A DNA stretch of 64,000 nucleotides from an uncultured Burkholderiales bacterium (lineage in GTDB: Bacteria; Pseudomonadota; Gammaproteobacteria; Burkholderiales; Burkholderiaceae_C): the NCBI GenBank assembly GCA_903864315.1, contig CAIPFK010000152.1, forward strand, positions 124,001 through 188,000, written 5' to 3'. Numbering within the stretch: the stretch's first letter is position 1; every line of letters starts with the position of its first letter. Made by a program: the position numbers and the translations under genes. A model generated the notes under the pieces. That model saw only the letters and a program-made list of their open reading frames with translations, ran no database searches and was not told the origin of the DNA. This document shows, one piece after another, positions 21,206-34,246 of the stretch.

Positions 21206-23245
21206 TCAAGCCTTGATCCATACGAACCAGGTCATCAATAAAAATACACCCACGATCATGACCAACGCGTAGTGATACAAGTAGCCCGTTTGGAGCGGCT
21301 TGATGCGTGACGACGCATAAGCCATCGCCCGCCAGGACCCATTGACCAAGTAGCCGTCGATCACACGCTGATCGCCCTCTCGCCACAAAAACCGCCCCAC
21401 CCACCTGGTCAAGCGCGCCAGCACCTGCTCATTGAACCAGTCCATGTAATATTTATGCTCAAGCACATCCACCACAAAAGAGAGCTTTTGTGAAAACCAC
21501 TGTGGCACCCTTGGATTGACCATGTAGCAGTAATAAGCACTGAGCACGCCCAAAAGTGCCAACGCAAAAGGCAAACTCGTGAACGCGGCCATGGCCATGG
21601 CCAACGGGGACTCGAACTCACTGGCGAGTTCATGCATGACGGGGTGATGGTCGCTGATCACCGTGATGGCGCCACTCAAGAGGTCGCTGTAGAGCACCCC
21701 TTGAATGCTCATGTAACCAATGAAGACAGACGGGATGGCCAAGAGCACCAAGGGCAAGGTCACCACCCAGGGCGACTCATGGGGCTTGTGCGAGTCACCG
21801 TGGGCCTCTGCATGGGCGTGGGCATCACCCTCGGTATGGGGTAGCAAGTGATAACGCTCCTGCCCATGGAAGACCAAAAAATACATCCGAAACGAGTAAA
21901 AAGCGGTCACGAACACACCCATCATGACCGCCCATTTGGCAAAACCAGAACCTGGCAAATCAGAGGCAAACACCGCCTCAATGATGCTGTCCTTTGAATA
22001 AAAGCCTGAGAAAAAAGGCGTCCCGATGAGGGCCAAGGAGCCCATCAATGATGTGATCCACGTGATGGGCATGTATTTTTTGAGGCCACCCATATAGCGA
22101 ATGTCTTGGTTGTGGTGCACACCCATGATGACCGAGCCTGCGGCCAAAAAGAGAAGCGCCTTGAAAAAAGCGTGGGTCATCAAATGAAAGATGGCGATGG
22201 GGTAGGCCGACACCCCAAGAGCGACCGTCATGTAGCCCAATTGGGAAAGTGTGGAATAAGCCACAACGCGCTTGATGTCGTTTTGAATGATGCCCAAAAA
22301 CCCCATGAACAGTGCCGTGATGGCCCCCACCACCAGCACCAAGTTCAAGGCCGTGTCGCTCAGTTCAAAATAGGGTGACATGCGAGAGACCATGAAAATA
22401 CCAGCGGTGACCATGGTGGCCGCGTGAATCAAGGCGGAAATGGGTGTTGGGCCTTCCATCGAATCGGGCAACCACACATGAAGTGGGAACTGCGCACTCT
22501 TGCCCATGGCGCCAACAAAAAGACAAATGCACACGACACTGAGGAGCGACCAATGGGTCCCCGGCAACACCAAGGCTGTGAGCTCCGTGGATTTGGCAAA
22601 AATTTCAGTGTAATTTAAACTCCCCGTGTAAGCCACGATCAAACCAATCCCGAGAATGAAACCGAAGTCACCCACGCGGTTGACCAAAAAGGCCTTCATA
22701 TTGGCAAACACGGCGCTCGGTTTATTGAACCAAAATCCGATGAGGAGATAGGAGACCAGTCCAACACCTTCCCAACCAAAGAAGAGTTGCAGCAAATTAT
22801 TGCTCATCACCAGCATCAGCATGGCAAATGTGAACAAGGAGATGTAAGCAAAAAAGCGGTTGTAGCCCTCGTCTTCTTCCATGTAGCCCATGGTGTAGAT
22901 GTGCACCATCAAGGAGACAAAGGTCACCACACACATCATGAGCGAAGACAGACCATCAATCAAAAAGCCCACCTCCATGTTGAGCGAACCGATTTGCATC
23001 CAAGAGTACAGCGTCTCTTCATACCGCTGCCCCGTGGTACTCACCACCCACAATGTCCATGCCGACAACACAAAGGAGACAAAAACACCCAAGATGGCCA
23101 GACAGTGACTGGCGCGACGACCCAGCACATTTCCACCCAATGCCGTCCCCCAAAGGCCCACCAAAATAGCACCCACCAATGGGGCCAAGGCCGCGAGCAG
23201 CAAAAGATGAATATTGAAGTGTGGACTCATGAACAAAGGGGCCAT
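21206..23245 (-). CDS. nuoL: NADH-quinone oxidoreductase subunit L
   Basis: LFFGWEGVGLVSYLLIGFWF; WLPDSMEGPTPISALIHAATMVTAG. Confidence 0.97.
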   Translation of the reverse strand: MAPLFMSPHFNIHLLLLAALAPLVGAILVGLWGTALGGNVLGRRASHCLAILGVFVSFVLSAWTLWVVSTTGQRYEETLYSWMQIGSLNMEVGFLIDGLSSLMMCVVTFVSLMVHIYTMGYMEEDEGYNRFFAYISLFTFAMLMLVMSNNLLQLFFGWEGVGLVSYLLIGFWFNKPSAVFANMKAFLVNRVGDFGFILGIGLIVAYTGSLNYTEIFAKSTELTALVLPGTHWSLLSVVCICLFVGAMGKSAQFPLHVWLPDSMEGPTPISALIHAATMVTAGIFMVSRMSPYFELSDTALNLVLVVGAITALFMGFLGIIQNDIKRVVAYSTLSQLGYMTVALGVSAYPIAIFHLMTHAFFKALLFLAAGSVIMGVHHNQDIRYMGGLKKYMPITWITSLMGSLALIGTPFFSGFYSKDSIIEAVFASDLPGSGFAKWAVMMGVFVTAFYSFRMYFLVFHGQERYHLLPHTEGDAHAHAEAHGDSHKPHESPWVVTLPLVLLAIPSVFIGYMSIQGVLYSDLLSGAITVISDHHPVMHELASEFESPLAMAMAAFTSLPFALALLGVLSAYYCYMVNPRVPQWFSQKLSFVVDVLEHKYYMDWFNEQVLARLTRWVGRFLWREGDQRVIDGYLVNGSWRAMAYASSRIKPLQTGYLYHYALVMIVGVFLLMTWFVWIKA

Positions 23246-23336
23246 GTTGGTTGGGTAGGCTTAGGGATGAAGGCTTGGGACTTTAAAACTTGAGTGAAGG
23301 TCAGGCAATGGGGCTGTCATGGGGTTGAAGAGCAAT

Positions 23337-23645
23337 TTAGCCTTTGAGGGTATTGAGCTCATCGACGTGAATGGTGGAACGGTTTCTAAAGAGCAAAACC
23401 AAAATGGCCAGACCGATGGCCGACTCTGCTGCAGCCACCGTCAAGATAAAGAACACAAAGACTTGGCCTTGGATGTCATTCAAATAATGCGAGAACGCAA
23501 CAAAATTCATATTCACCGCCAACAGCATGAGCTCAATGGCCATGAGGATGACGATGATGTTCTTGCGGTTGAGAAATATCCCCGTGACTGACAGAGCAAA
23601 CAAAATGGCGCCCAAGGTGAGATAGTGTCCAAGCGTGATGTTCAT
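23337..23645 (-). CDS. nuoK: NADH-quinone oxidoreductase subunit K
   Basis: 102 aa; [29 protein letters not shown]. Confidence 0.97.
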   Translation of the reverse strand: MNITLGHYLTLGAILFALSVTGIFLNRKNIIVILMAIELMLLAVNMNFVAFSHYLNDIQGQVFVFFILTVAAAESAIGLAILVLLFRNRSTIHVDELNTLKG

Positions 23646-24289
23646 TTTTTCTCCTCCACCAGTGGGGCACTGACTGGGTCCGCGATCTCAGGGACCACCG
23701 ACTTCATTTTGACCAAGCGCACTCGGTCTTTGGGCTGAACACGGATTTGCTCTGACGGGTCTTGGAACTTGCTGTCTTTGCGTTTTCTCAGTGTCAACGC
23801 AATGGCGGCGATGATGGCGACAAGCAAAATCACGGCAGCGAGTTCCAAGGGATAGAGAAACTCGGTGTACAAGGCAATCCCCAGTGCTTGGGTGTTGGGC
23901 ATCGTTGCTGCTGTGCCACCGAGCGCATGCGCTGGTTGGCTCAAGCGAAATCCACCCATGAGGACGGCGGTCAATTCAAGCGCCACGACAGCCCCCAACG
24001 AGGCCGCCAAATGAAAGTTGCGCCAAAAGCCTTTTCGCAAACTCTCTAAATCAACATCAAGCATCATCACCACAAACAAAAACAGCACCATCACCGCACC
24101 CACATACACCAACACCAAGGTGATGGACAAAAACTCAGCCTCCAACAGCATCCAGATTCCAGAGGCCTGAAAAAAGCTCAACACCAAAAAAAGCGCCGCG
24201 TGAACTGGGTTGCTCACCGTGATCACACGAAAAGCAGCAAACAGCAAAATCGCTGAAAAAACGTAAAAAAGGACGGCTTGTGGATACAT
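23642..24289 (-). CDS. nuoJ: NADH-quinone oxidoreductase subunit J
   Basis: [28 protein letters not shown]; operon position. Confidence 0.96.
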   Translation of the reverse strand: MYPQAVLFYVFSAILLFAAFRVITVSNPVHAALFLVLSFFQASGIWMLLEAEFLSITLVLVYVGAVMVLFLFVVMMLDVDLESLRKGFWRNFHLAASLGAVVALELTAVLMGGFRLSQPAHALGGTAATMPNTQALGIALYTEFLYPLELAAVILLVAIIAAIALTLRKRKDSKFQDPSEQIRVQPKDRVRLVKMKSVVPEIADPVSAPLVEEKK

Positions 24290-24352
24290 GCTGTGTAGTT
24301 GGTTGAAGGTGCGGTACTTGATACTTTGCGTTGAGGTCTTGGCGTTCAGTGT

Positions 24353-24880
24353 TTAACGGTAAGGCGCATCGGCAGCCTTCAATCGAGCAATTTCACCCTC
24401 GTATCGATCCCCAACGGCCAGGAGCATCTCCTTGGTGAAGTACAAGTCCCCACGTTTTTCACCGTGGTATTCAAATATATGGGTCTCCACAATCGAATCG
24501 ACTGGACAACTCTCTTCACAAAATCCACAAAATATACATTTCGTCAAATCGATGTCGTAGCGCGACGTGCGCCGTGTGCCGTCGTCCCTCAACTCAGACT
24601 CGATGGTGATGGCCATGGCAGGACAGACCGCTTCGCACAATTTGCAAGCAATGCAGCGCTCTTCTCCGTTTTCATAACGCCTGAGCGCATGCAAGCCCCT
24701 AAAACGTGGACTTGCAGGCGTCTTTTCTTCAGGAAATTGAATGGTGATCTTGCGCGCAAACATATATTTGCCGGTGAGCGCCATGCCTTTGAAGAGTTCC
24801 AAGAGCAAAAAGCTCGAGAGAAAGTCACGCCAAGAAAATTCCAAGCGTTTGGTGGGCAGAGTCATCGTATTCATGCGCAA
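24353..24880 (-). CDS. nuoI: NADH-quinone oxidoreductase subunit I (2x4Fe-4S)
   Basis: [13 protein letters not shown] and [16 protein letters not shown]. Confidence 0.97.
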   Translation of the reverse strand: MRMNTMTLPTKRLEFSWRDFLSSFLLLELFKGMALTGKYMFARKITIQFPEEKTPASPRFRGLHALRRYENGEERCIACKLCEAVCPAMAITIESELRDDGTRRTSRYDIDLTKCIFCGFCEESCPVDSIVETHIFEYHGEKRGDLYFTKEMLLAVGDRYEGEIARLKAADAPYR

Positions 24881-24896
24881 TGCATCCTATTTACTT

Positions 24897-25973
24897 TCAA
24901 TTCCAAATATTCCATGGCGTTTGCATCCAAAGACCCACCACCACCAACCACACCAAGGTGATGGGGATGAAGATCTTCCAGCCCAAACGCATGATTTGGT
25001 CATAGCGAAACCGAGGGAAAGTCGCGCGCACCCAAAGAAAGAGGGTGACCACGACAAAAGTTTTCAGCCCCAGCCAAATCCATCCTGGCACCCAGTCAAG
25101 GAAGCCCAATGGCGAGAGCCATCCGCCCAGGAACATCAAAACAGCCAACATCGAGACCAAAATCATGTTGGCGTATTCGGCCAAAAAGAACATGGCAAAG
25201 GACATGCCTGAATACTCAATCATGTGACCTGCAACAATTTCCGACTCACCCTCGACCACGTCAAAAGGATGGCGATTGGTCTCAGCCAAGCCGGAGATGA
25301 AATACACCACAAAAATCGGCAACAAAGGCAACCAATTCCAGGACAAAAAGCCAAGCCCATGGGCCGCAAAAAACCCTTGGCCTTGAACACCCACGATGGT
25401 GCTCAAATTCAAAGATCCCGAGACCATCAAAACCACCACCAGACAAAAGCCCATCGCAATCTCATAACTCACCATTTGCGCAGAAGCCCTCATGGCCCCC
25501 AAAAACGCATATTTTGAATTCGAGGCCCATCCGGCAATGATGACCCCATACACCTCAAGCGACGTGATGGCCATCAAAAATAAGAGGCCAGCGTTCACAT
25601 TGGCAAGTGCCACTTCAGGGCCAAAGGGCACCACCGCCCAGGCTGCCAAAGCGGGCATGATGGTCATGATCGGGCCCAGCAAAAAAAGCCCCGTATGGGC
25701 TCGCGTGGGCACAATGATCTCTTTGGTCAAGAGCTTGAGCGCATCGGCAATGGGCTGCAACAAACCAAAGGGGCCTGTGCGATTGGGACCCACTCGAATT
25801 TGGGTAAAGCCAATGCCTTTGCGCTCCCACAAGGTCAAATACGCCACGCACCCCATGAGCGGCAACAGCAAGACCACAATTTTGATCAAATTCCAGATGA
25901 CTGGCCAAGCCAGCTGCTTCCACCACCCGAGTTGGATGGCATCAAGCCCGGTGTTGTAGAAGAAATCGATCAT
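24897..25973 (-). CDS. nuoH: NADH-quinone oxidoreductase subunit H
   Basis: [32 protein letters not shown]; start moved to MIDFFYNTG. Confidence 0.97.
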   Translation of the reverse strand: MIDFFYNTGLDAIQLGWWKQLAWPVIWNLIKIVVLLLPLMGCVAYLTLWERKGIGFTQIRVGPNRTGPFGLLQPIADALKLLTKEIIVPTRAHTGLFLLGPIMTIMPALAAWAVVPFGPEVALANVNAGLLFLMAITSLEVYGVIIAGWASNSKYAFLGAMRASAQMVSYEIAMGFCLVVVLMVSGSLNLSTIVGVQGQGFFAAHGLGFLSWNWLPLLPIFVVYFISGLAETNRHPFDVVEGESEIVAGHMIEYSGMSFAMFFLAEYANMILVSMLAVLMFLGGWLSPLGFLDWVPGWIWLGLKTFVVVTLFLWVRATFPRFRYDQIMRLGWKIFIPITLVWLVVVGLWMQTPWNIWN

Positions 25974-25977
25974 GGCG

Positions 25978-28095
25978 TCATACCCCCACTCGCGCATCGT
26001 GAGTGGATTGCAACGCAGGAGAGCGCCTCACCAATCCATCCAAGGCCAAGCTTGCCGCCACACAGGGCTCATCCAAGGCCACAGAATAGTCGCCTGAGGG
26101 CACGAGTGCACTGTCGTTGCAGAGCTGGCTTGAGAGACTTGGCAAACTTCGCTCCATGAGCACCCTCAACTCATCAATCGTTTCGAACTCAAAGCCAGGC
26201 AAGTCGAGCATGTTGGCCATGACGCGCAAAATTTTCCACAAGGGCCGCGTCTCTAGGAGAGGCCTCACCACCGCATGAAAGCTCTGAGACAAGCCCTCGG
26301 TGTTGACAAAAGACCCTGGCGTCTCCGTAAAAGGTGCCATGGGCAAGAGGACATCGCTGTAATCCATGTTGGTTTTGAAGGGTGAGAGCGTGACCACCAA
26401 ATCCATCGCACTCAAAGCCTTCAAGGCTTTGGCCGGCTGAGCACAATCGTGCTCGGGCTCTAAATTCATGAGGATCATGGCCTTCAGTGCACCTGGCTCC
26501 AACATTTGCTGAACATTCAAGCCACCCAAGGACTGCTCGGGCCTGGCCGAGACCCATTGGGCGCCCACGGTGTTGGCACTCTCACCCAGCACGCCTGATT
26601 TTGCGCCAGTCAGTTGGGCCAACGCATTGATCCAACTCAACAATTCGTTATAGCGTGGGTGGTGTACTGCGGCGTTGCCGAGCAAGATGATTTTTCGCTC
26701 GCCGCTGAGCAAAGCTTGGGCCATGGGGCGCAAAGCATCGCTCACCTCACCCAGTCCATGGGGTGCAGCTTTAGAGCACTCTTGGGCCACAGTGGCGCAC
26801 AAATTGGCCAGGCATTCAACCCAGTCTTGTGCACCTTGAACCCAATCGTAGGCCACAGGCATCGCCCAGTCAGAGGTTTTGGCATTGAGACTCAACACTT
26901 GCGCACCATGCCGAATGGCATAGCGCAGGCGTTGCGCCAACAGGGGATGGTCTTTGCGAATATTGCCACCCACGACAAGCACGTTCTCCATGTGAGAGAG
27001 GTCTTGGATGGCACAACCGAGCCAATTCACCTGCGCGCTGTGTTGAAAGTCTGCGTGCCTGAGTCTGGCGTCTATATTTTCGCTGCCCATTGCGCGAAGC
27101 AACTTCGCCCCCAAAAACAACTCTTCGGTGGTGTTGTGGGGGGACATCAACGCACCAATGGACTTGGCACCAGCTTTGTGGGTGATGTCTTTCAAGGCAT
27201 CGGTCACAAAACTCAAAGCGGTGTTCCAGTCCACCTCGTGCCATACACCGGCTTGCTTGATCATGGGAGTGGTGAGCCTGTCGTTTGAATCAAGGGCCTC
27301 ATAAGAGAACCGATCTCGATCCGCAATCCAACACTCATTGATCGCTTCATTTTCCAGTGGAACCACACGCATGACTTTGTGGTTCTTGACTTGCATGATC
27401 AAATTCGTGCCCGTCGAGTCATGGGGGCTGACCGATTTGCGGCGCCCAAGCTCCCAAGTCCTGGCATGGTAACGAAAAGGCTTGCTGGTCAATGCCCCGA
27501 CTGGGCAGATGTCGATCATATTGCCCGACAGCTCAGAGTCCACCGACATGCCCACAAAGCTTTCTATCTCAGCGTGCTCACCGCGGTGGGTAAATCCCAG
27601 CTCCTGTAAGCCTGCCACCTCTACACCAAAACGCACACAGCGGGTGCAATGGATGCACCGACTCATCTCTTGCATGCTGATCAAGGGACCCGCTTCCTTG
27701 TGAAACACCACGCGTTTTTCTTCATGGTAGCGTGATGCAGCATCGCCATACCCCACCGCCAAGTCTTGCAGTTGACACTCACCGCCTTGATCACAAATGG
27801 GACAATCGAGCGGGTGATTGATGAGCAAAAACTCCATCACAGATTTTTGCGCTTGGAGAGCTTTTTTACTTTGCGTCCTGACAATCATGCCTTGCGTCAC
27901 CGGGGTGGCACAAGCTGGAAGTGGTTTGGCGGCCTTGTCCACATCGACCAAGCACATGCGGCAGTTCGCGGCGATGCTGAGTTTTTTGTGATAACAAAAA
28001 TGCGGAACATAGGTGCCCGCGGCCTCGGCGGCATGCATGATCATGCTGCCCTCACTCACTTCGACGGTTTTGTCATCAATTTGTACTTCAACCAT
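25978..28095 (-). CDS. nuoG: NADH-quinone oxidoreductase subunit G
   Basis: 2Fe-2S N-terminus [22 protein letters not shown]. Confidence 0.97.
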   Translation of the reverse strand: MVEVQIDDKTVEVSEGSMIMHAAEAAGTYVPHFCYHKKLSIAANCRMCLVDVDKAAKPLPACATPVTQGMIVRTQSKKALQAQKSVMEFLLINHPLDCPICDQGGECQLQDLAVGYGDAASRYHEEKRVVFHKEAGPLISMQEMSRCIHCTRCVRFGVEVAGLQELGFTHRGEHAEIESFVGMSVDSELSGNMIDICPVGALTSKPFRYHARTWELGRRKSVSPHDSTGTNLIMQVKNHKVMRVVPLENEAINECWIADRDRFSYEALDSNDRLTTPMIKQAGVWHEVDWNTALSFVTDALKDITHKAGAKSIGALMSPHNTTEELFLGAKLLRAMGSENIDARLRHADFQHSAQVNWLGCAIQDLSHMENVLVVGGNIRKDHPLLAQRLRYAIRHGAQVLSLNAKTSDWAMPVAYDWVQGAQDWVECLANLCATVAQECSKAAPHGLGEVSDALRPMAQALLSGERKIILLGNAAVHHPRYNELLSWINALAQLTGAKSGVLGESANTVGAQWVSARPEQSLGGLNVQQMLEPGALKAMILMNLEPEHDCAQPAKALKALSAMDLVVTLSPFKTNMDYSDVLLPMAPFTETPGSFVNTEGLSQSFHAVVRPLLETRPLWKILRVMANMLDLPGFEFETIDELRVLMERSLPSLSSQLCNDSALVPSGDYSVALDEPCVAASLALDGLVRRSPALQSTHDARVGV

Positions 28096-28097
28096 GA

Positions 28098-29468
28098 TCA
28101 CATCCCATGTTCAACGCTCACACCATCTAAACAACGTTTGTGCACAATGTGGTGCTCAAACTCAGGGCGAAAATGCTTGAGCATGCCTTGCACAGGCATG
28201 GCCGCAGCATCGCCCAAAGCGCAAATGGTTCGACCAGAAATGTTCGCAGTCAAAGAATCCAAGAGCGCCAAATCACCCTCTTGGCCTTGACCATTTTCAA
28301 TTCGCTCGATCACCCGCCACAACCATCCCGTTCCCTCGCGACAAGGGGTGCACTGACCGCAAGATTCGTGCATGTAAAAGGCACTCAATCTCAGCAGGCA
28401 CTTCACCATGCAACGACGCTCATCCATCACGATCACAGCACCCGAGCCCAACATGGAGCCCGCCTTGGCTATGGAGTCGTAGTCCATGGTGAGGTCCATC
28501 ATGATGTGACCTGGCACCACGGGCGCCGAGCTCCCACCGGGGATCACCGCTTTCAATGAGCGACCGCCGCTCACACCACCAGCGAGTTCCAACAATTTGG
28601 AGAATGGCGTGCCCAAGGGAATTTCATAATTGCCAGGGCGCTCAACGTCCCCACTGATTGAAAATATTTTGGTGCCACCGTTGTTGGGTTTGCCCGCAGC
28701 CAAATAAGCTGGCGCACCGTTTCTGATGATCCAGGGCACAGCCGCATAGGTTTCCGTGTTGTTGATGTTGGTGGGCTTGGCATACAAACCAAAACTTGCA
28801 GGATACGGTGGTTTAAAGCGCGGCTGGCCTTTCTTGCCCTCCAAAGACTCCAAGAGGGCCGTCTCTTCACCACAAATGTAAGCACCAAAACCATGAACCG
28901 CATGCAATTGAAATGAGAATGAACTGCCCATGATGCCTTGGCCCAAATAACCTTTGCTGCGGGCTTGGCTGAGCGCTTCTTCAAACCTCTCATAGGTCTG
29001 GAATATTTCACCATGGATGTAGTTGTAGCCCACATTGATTCCCATGGCGTAAGCCGCAATGGCCATGCCCTCGATCACGATGTGCGGATTAAAGTGCAAG
29101 ATGTCTCGGTCTTTGAAAGTCCCAGGCTCGCCTTCATCAGAATTGCAAACGAGGTATTTTTGAATGGGGAAGGTCCTGGGCATGAAACTCCACTTGAGCC
29201 CCGTGGGAAACCCCGCACCACCTCGACCGCGAAGGACCGAATCCTTGACCGTGGCGATGACTTGCTCTTGGGTCATGGCGGGCTCGCCTGAGCCGTCAAG
29301 TCCCAAGATTTTTTTCAAAGCCTGGTAGCCGCCTCTGGCCTCATAGTCTTCAATGGACCAATTGCGTCCATCCAAGTCCGCTAAAATTTGAGGGTTGATG
29401 TGGCGACCATGAAATGAAGCTTCAACACCAGTGGTCTCAAAGCGTTTGAGTAAAGTCGCCAGACTCAT
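28098..29468 (-). CDS. nuoF: NADH-quinone oxidoreductase subunit F
   Basis: [34 protein letters not shown]. Confidence 0.98.
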   Translation of the reverse strand: MSLATLLKRFETTGVEASFHGRHINPQILADLDGRNWSIEDYEARGGYQALKKILGLDGSGEPAMTQEQVIATVKDSVLRGRGGAGFPTGLKWSFMPRTFPIQKYLVCNSDEGEPGTFKDRDILHFNPHIVIEGMAIAAYAMGINVGYNYIHGEIFQTYERFEEALSQARSKGYLGQGIMGSSFSFQLHAVHGFGAYICGEETALLESLEGKKGQPRFKPPYPASFGLYAKPTNINNTETYAAVPWIIRNGAPAYLAAGKPNNGGTKIFSISGDVERPGNYEIPLGTPFSKLLELAGGVSGGRSLKAVIPGGSSAPVVPGHIMMDLTMDYDSIAKAGSMLGSGAVIVMDERRCMVKCLLRLSAFYMHESCGQCTPCREGTGWLWRVIERIENGQGQEGDLALLDSLTANISGRTICALGDAAAMPVQGMLKHFRPEFEHHIVHKRCLDGVSVEHGM

Positions 29469-30013
29469 GTCGACTCCTTGAGATTGGTGAGGCCATCGAT
29501 CAGCTCATCGAGTTTGGCCGGCGTCATGAAACTGCACATGGAGCGATCGTTGACCAACACCACGGGTGCGTCAGCGCATGCACCAAGACATTCTGCAGGT
29601 TGCACCGTAAAGAGCCCGTCCGCCGTCGTACCACCTGGCTGAACCTTCAATTTCTTGCAGGCATGGGCCAATGCATCTTCGCCACCTTTGAGCAGACAAG
29701 ACAAATTGGTACAAACATTGAGTTTGTAGCGACCGAGCTGTGACAAGTTGTACATGTTGTAAAACGTGGCGACCTCGTGCACGGCAATGGCGGGCATTTC
29801 TAGATAATGGGCAACTTCCAACTCATGGGCTTGGGAAACAAAGCCGTGCTCAAACTGAACAATGGTCAAACAGGCCATCACAGCAGACTGCCTCTGATCG
29901 TGGGGAAATTTTTGCACTTCCAGTGCAAATTTATCCAGCACCGACCCAGACAAAGAGTATTGGAGCTCAGAAGGGTGCTGTTGTGCGGGCGTGAGTGGTG
30001 CGGACAAGATCAT
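29465..30013 (-). CDS. nuoE: NADH-quinone oxidoreductase subunit E
   Basis: [16 protein letters not shown] ... [20 protein letters not shown]. Confidence 0.97.
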   Translation of the reverse strand: MILSAPLTPAQQHPSELQYSLSGSVLDKFALEVQKFPHDQRQSAVMACLTIVQFEHGFVSQAHELEVAHYLEMPAIAVHEVATFYNMYNLSQLGRYKLNVCTNLSCLLKGGEDALAHACKKLKVQPGGTTADGLFTVQPAECLGACADAPVVLVNDRSMCSFMTPAKLDELIDGLTNLKEST

Positions 30014-31263
30014 CGGTCTATTTCTCCAAACACAATATCCATGGTGCCAATGACGGCCACCGTATCAGCAATCATGTGCCCTCGGACCATTTCATCCATG
30101 GCGGCCAAATGGGCAAAGCCTGGAGCGCGAATTTTCATGCGAAAGGGTTTGTTAGCACCATCGCTGATCAAGTAAATACCAAACTCACCCTTGGGATGCT
30201 CAACCGCACTGTAAGCCTCTCCCTCTGGCACGTGAAAGCCCTCGGTAAAAAGTTTAAAGTGATGAATCAACTCCTCCATGCTGGACTTCATGCCCACTCG
30301 GCTTGGGGGAGCCACTTTGTGGTTGCTCGTGATGACGGGTCCAGGATTGGCACGCAACCAAGCAACGCACTGCTCAATAATGCGATTGGACTGGCGCATC
30401 TCTTCAATTCGCACCAAGTAGCGGTCATAGCAGTCGCCGGTGACACCCACAGGGATGTCAAAATCCATTTTGTCGTAAACATCATAGGGCTGGTGTTTTC
30501 TCAAATCCCACTCCACGCCCGAGCCTCGCAACATGGCGCCGGTGAACCCCAAATTCTTCGCGCGCTCAGGGGTCACCACACCAATGCCCACGGTGCGCTG
30601 CTTCCAAATGCGGTTGTCCGTAAGAAGGGTCTCGTACTCATCGACCAGACCTGGGAATCGTTTGGTGAAATCATCGATGAAGTCAAGCAAGGAGCCTTGA
30701 CGATTTTCATTCATGCGAGCAATCGTTTTGGCGTTCTTAATCTTGCTCACCTGGTACTGTGGCATGCTAGCAGGCAAGTCGCGGTAAACACCCCCAGGCC
30801 TGAAATAAGCAGCGTGCATGCGCGCACCGGAGACCGCTTCATACATGTCAAAGAGATCTTCTCGCTCGCGAAAGCAATAAATCAAAATATTCATGGCGCC
30901 ACAATCAAACCCGTGACAACCCAACCACAACAGATGGTTCAACAAACGCGTGATTTCGGAAAACATCACTCGGATGTATTGCGCCCGAAGCGGGACGTCC
31001 AACTTCAAGAGCTTTTCAATGGCCAAGCAATAGGCATGCTCATTGCACATCATCGAGACGTAGTCGAGTCGATCCATGTAAGGCAAGGACTGGATGAAGG
31101 TCTTGCTTTCAGCGAGTTTTTCTGTGGCGCGGTGCAAGAGGCCGATGTGAGGGTCAGCGCGTTGGACGACTTCTCCATCGAGCTCCAAGACCAGTCGAAG
31201 GACACCGTGAGCAGCAGGATGCTGTGGTCCTAGATTGAGTGTGTAATTTTTAATTTCAGCCAT
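30010..31263 (-). CDS. nuoD: NADH-quinone oxidoreductase subunit D
   Basis: [24 protein letters not shown]. Confidence 0.98.
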   Translation of the reverse strand: MAEIKNYTLNLGPQHPAAHGVLRLVLELDGEVVQRADPHIGLLHRATEKLAESKTFIQSLPYMDRLDYVSMMCNEHAYCLAIEKLLKLDVPLRAQYIRVMFSEITRLLNHLLWLGCHGFDCGAMNILIYCFREREDLFDMYEAVSGARMHAAYFRPGGVYRDLPASMPQYQVSKIKNAKTIARMNENRQGSLLDFIDDFTKRFPGLVDEYETLLTDNRIWKQRTVGIGVVTPERAKNLGFTGAMLRGSGVEWDLRKHQPYDVYDKMDFDIPVGVTGDCYDRYLVRIEEMRQSNRIIEQCVAWLRANPGPVITSNHKVAPPSRVGMKSSMEELIHHFKLFTEGFHVPEGEAYSAVEHPKGEFGIYLISDGANKPFRMKIRAPGFAHLAAMDEMVRGHMIADTVAVIGTMDIVFGEIDR

Positions 31264-31274
31264 GATGCATTTGC

Positions 31275-31883
31275 TTACAAGCCACCGTAGTGTTCTTCGC
31301 GCACAACTCGCGGCGTGATCTCACGTGGCTCAATGGTGATGGGCTGATAGATGACCCGAGCAAGCTCAGAGTCATAGCGCATCTCGACATGACCAGAAAC
31401 TGGAAAGTCTTTTCTGAAGGGGTGTCCAATGAAGCCGTAATCGGTGAGCAATCGGCGCAAATCCTCATGACCTTCAAACACGATGCCATACAAATCAAAG
31501 GCTTCACGCTCAAACCAATTGACCGAACTCCAAAGGGTGGTGACGCTTGGCAAAATTGGAAACTCATCATCACTGGCGAAAACCCGCAACCGCACACGCC
31601 AATTGTGTTCAATAGAGAGCAAATGGAGAACCGCTGCAAACCTTGGGCCATCGGAGAAAACACTCGGTGCTCCTTCCTTGTAATCCATGTAGTCCACCCC
31701 ACACAGATCGATCAATTGATCAAAGCACAACTGAGGATGCTCTTTCAATGTTTGGGCCACTTGGTAGTAGTCTTTGGCAGCCACACTCAAGGTCACTTCA
31801 CCCAGTGCTGTTTGGTGATGCTTGAGTTGGTCACCCAAGACCTCGGTGACCATTGCATTCAATCGTTCAAGAGAGGCACTCAT
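31275..31883 (-). CDS. nuoC: NADH-quinone oxidoreductase subunit C
   Basis: [40 protein letters not shown]. Confidence 0.97.
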   Translation of the reverse strand: MSASLERLNAMVTEVLGDQLKHHQTALGEVTLSVAAKDYYQVAQTLKEHPQLCFDQLIDLCGVDYMDYKEGAPSVFSDGPRFAAVLHLLSIEHNWRVRLRVFASDDEFPILPSVTTLWSSVNWFEREAFDLYGIVFEGHEDLRRLLTDYGFIGHPFRKDFPVSGHVEMRYDSELARVIYQPITIEPREITPRVVREEHYGGL

Positions 31884-31929
31884 GGACTGGACTTTCGCTC
31901 TTCAAGCTGTTTGGGCGTCTTCATGCATT

Positions 31930-32406
31930 TCACCTCGCAATGGTGTTTTCACGGCGAATTTTGTTTTGCAGTTGCAAGACACCGTAAAGAAGCGCCTCAG
32001 CCGTGGGCGGACACCCTGGCACATAGACGTCAACAGGAACGATGCGATCACAGCCACGAACAACCGAGTAGCTGTAGTGATAGTACCCCCCACCATTGGC
32101 ACATGAACCCATGGAGAGCACCCACCGAGGCTCAGACATTTGGTCATAGACTTTGCGCAGTGCTGGGGCCATCTTGTTGCACAAGGTCCCTGCCACAATC
32201 ATCAAATCGCTTTGACGTGGACTGGGTCGAAACAACATGCCAAAACGATCCATGTCATAACGCGCGGCACCTGCGTGCATCATCTCCACTGCACAACATG
32301 CCAAGCCAAATGTCATGGGCCACAAGGACCCTGTTTTAGCCCAATTCACCACCGAATCAACCGATGTGGTGATGAAGCCTTCTTTTAAAATGCCGTCCAT
32401 TGACAT
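31930..32406 (-). CDS. nuoB: NADH-quinone oxidoreductase subunit B
   Basis: [46 protein letters not shown]. Confidence 0.98.
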   Translation of the reverse strand: MSMDGILKEGFITTSVDSVVNWAKTGSLWPMTFGLACCAVEMMHAGAARYDMDRFGMLFRPSPRQSDLMIVAGTLCNKMAPALRKVYDQMSEPRWVLSMGSCANGGGYYHYSYSVVRGCDRIVPVDVYVPGCPPTAEALLYGVLQLQNKIRRENTIAR

Positions 32407-32409
32407 GCT

Positions 32410-32769
32410 TTATTCCCAATCGAGTGCGCCTTTTTTCCACTCATAGGCAAAACCGACCACCAAAATCGCCAAAAAAATCATCATGGCCCAAAAGCCCGTT
32501 GGACCAATTTGTTTGAGCGATACGGCCCATGGAAACAAAAAGGCAATTTCCAAGTCAAAGAGGATGAACAAAATGGCTACCAAGTAGTAGCGCACATCAA
32601 ACTTCATGCGCGCATCTTCAAACGCATCAAATCCGCATTCATAGGGGGAGTTTTTCGCCGCATCGGGCCGCTGAGGGCCTAGCAAGTATCCCAAGACCTG
32701 GGGCACAACACCCACGGCCAGACCCACCAGGATGAATAACAAAACGGGCAAATAGGTGTCTAGGTTCAT
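32410..32769 (-). CDS. nuoA: NADH-quinone oxidoreductase subunit A
   Basis: [41 protein letters not shown]. Confidence 0.98.
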   Translation of the reverse strand: MNLDTYLPVLLFILVGLAVGVVPQVLGYLLGPQRPDAAKNSPYECGFDAFEDARMKFDVRYYLVAILFILFDLEIAFLFPWAVSLKQIGPTGFWAMMIFLAILVVGFAYEWKKGALDWE

Positions 32770-32845
32770 CTCAACCTTTTAAAAAGTGCCACTCCATCTT
32801 CCATGCAAGCGAGCATTCACTTGGAATGACTGGGATGCATCAAGT

Positions 32846-32930
32846 TGGTGCCGTCGGCGAGACTCGAACTCGCACAGCTTTCGCCACTACCCCCTCAAGA
32901 TAGCGTGTCTACCAATTTCACCACGACGGC
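32846..32930 (-). tRNA. tRNA-Leu (anticodon GAG), CCA encoded
   Basis: Minus-strand GCCGTCGTGGTGAAATTGGTAGACACGCTATCTTGAGGGGGTAG...GTTCGAGTCTCGCCGACGGCACCA folds as a class II tRNA. Confidence 0.94.
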
Positions 32931-33049
32931 TAAACAATTGAGTACCTAGAAGCAGTATTCTAAGCTCTCTCAAAGACTTGGAGTTTACCCTATAAATGGA
33001 TTGCCCAAAAGTCCAGATGGACGCTTTTTTAAAATGATGAAGTCCATTT

Positions 33050-33454
33050 TCACTTGCTGGGAATTGACTGCGAACCGGAGGCGCCGTCTGGGGTGCCGGG
33101 TGCGCTTGATTTTGATGTGGGTATCGAGGCATCAACTGCGGGTGCATTGGTCTGAACAGGTGCTTGAACTTGCACGCCTTCGAGCACGCTGCCAGAAGGA
33201 GCTTCGTGTTTTGCACCCCCCAAATAGGCCAAGGCCAATGTCGCAATAAAAAAGACTGCGGCCAAAACGGCAGTACTCCTGGACAAGAAATTGGCCCCAC
33301 CCGATGCACCAAAAAGGCTGCCAGAAGTGCCTGAGCCAAAAGCCGCGCCCATGTCTGCACCTTTGCCGTGCTGGATCAAAATCAAACCAATCATCGACAA
33401 GGCCGAGATGATTTGTACGAGCAAAATAATATTGGTAATGATATTCATGGTCAA
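33050..33454 (-). CDS. secG: Preprotein translocase subunit SecG
   Basis: IGLILIQHGKGADMGAAFGSGTSGSLFGASGGANFLSRSTAVLA. Confidence 0.95.
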   Translation of the reverse strand: MTMNIITNIILLVQIISALSMIGLILIQHGKGADMGAAFGSGTSGSLFGASGGANFLSRSTAVLAAVFFIATLALAYLGGAKHEAPSGSVLEGVQVQAPVQTNAPAVDASIPTSKSSAPGTPDGASGSQSIPSK

Positions 33455-33460
33455 TGTTTC

Positions 33461-34246
33461 CTAGGGGTTGCGAGCAACAGCGGATGAAATGATGCTCAAA
33501 AAATCGCTCGAGGACAAAGCGGCCGATCCAATCAAGCCACCGTCAACATCGGGTTGCGCGAGCAGCGCCTGCGCATTCGCCGCATTCATGCTCCCGCCAT
33601 ACAAAATCCTCAATGCCTTGGCGTGAGTGGTGCGTGGTTCGAGCAAGGACCTGATGTAGGCATGCACTTCTTGCGCCATGACTGGCGTTGCGGTCAAACC
33701 CGTGCCAATGGCCCAAACTGGCTCATAGGCCACCACCACTCGATCAAAGTCAACGGGCAGCATCGACAGGGCCGACATCACTTGTCGCTTGATCACCGCC
33801 CAGGTCTGCCCTTGCTCGCGCTCGTCTTGTGTCTCACCCACACACACAATCGGTGTCAGTCCCGCATTCATGGCTTGGAAAACCTTGTGGCAAATCAAAC
33901 TATCGTTTTGAAACTGATAGCGCCTGCGCTCTGAATGGCCCAAAATCACATGGTCAACTTTGAATTCTTTGAGCATGGACAACGAGAGCTCACCGGTGTA
34001 GGCGCCCTTGTCGTGTTCGCTGACATCTTGAGCGCCTTGTGCTATTGAAGAGCCTTCTAGCAATGCACTCACTTGGGCCCAGTATGGCGCCGGTGGGCAC
34101 ACCAACACATCGGGCAAGGAAGGCTGACCCACTTGGGCTTTGAGGGCATCAAGGCCCGTGACCAAGGCTTTCACCAATGCTTCATTGCTTGAAAAGCTGG
34201 CATTCATCTTCCAGTTGCCCGCTATCAGTTTACGTTTCACCGTCAT
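33461..34246 (-). CDS. tpiA: Triosephosphate isomerase
   Basis: LIAGNWKMN; HVILGHSERR; VAYEPVWAIGTG; LYGGSMNAAN. Confidence 0.97.
   Translation of the reverse strand: MTVKRKLIAGNWKMNASFSSNEALVKALVTGLDALKAQVGQPSLPDVLVCPPAPYWAQVSALLEGSSIAQGAQDVSEHDKGAYTGELSLSMLKEFKVDHVILGHSERRRYQFQNDSLICHKVFQAMNAGLTPIVCVGETQDEREQGQTWAVIKRQVMSALSMLPVDFDRVVVAYEPVWAIGTGLTATPVMAQEVHAYIRSLLEPRTTHAKALRILYGGSMNAANAQALLAQPDVDGGLIGSAALSSSDFLSIISSAVARNP

Noticed and set aside
30010-31233. 412-aa plus-strand ORF (29995-31233) opposite nuoD
   Set aside because: Antisense shadow of a conserved complex I gene; no recognisable domain.
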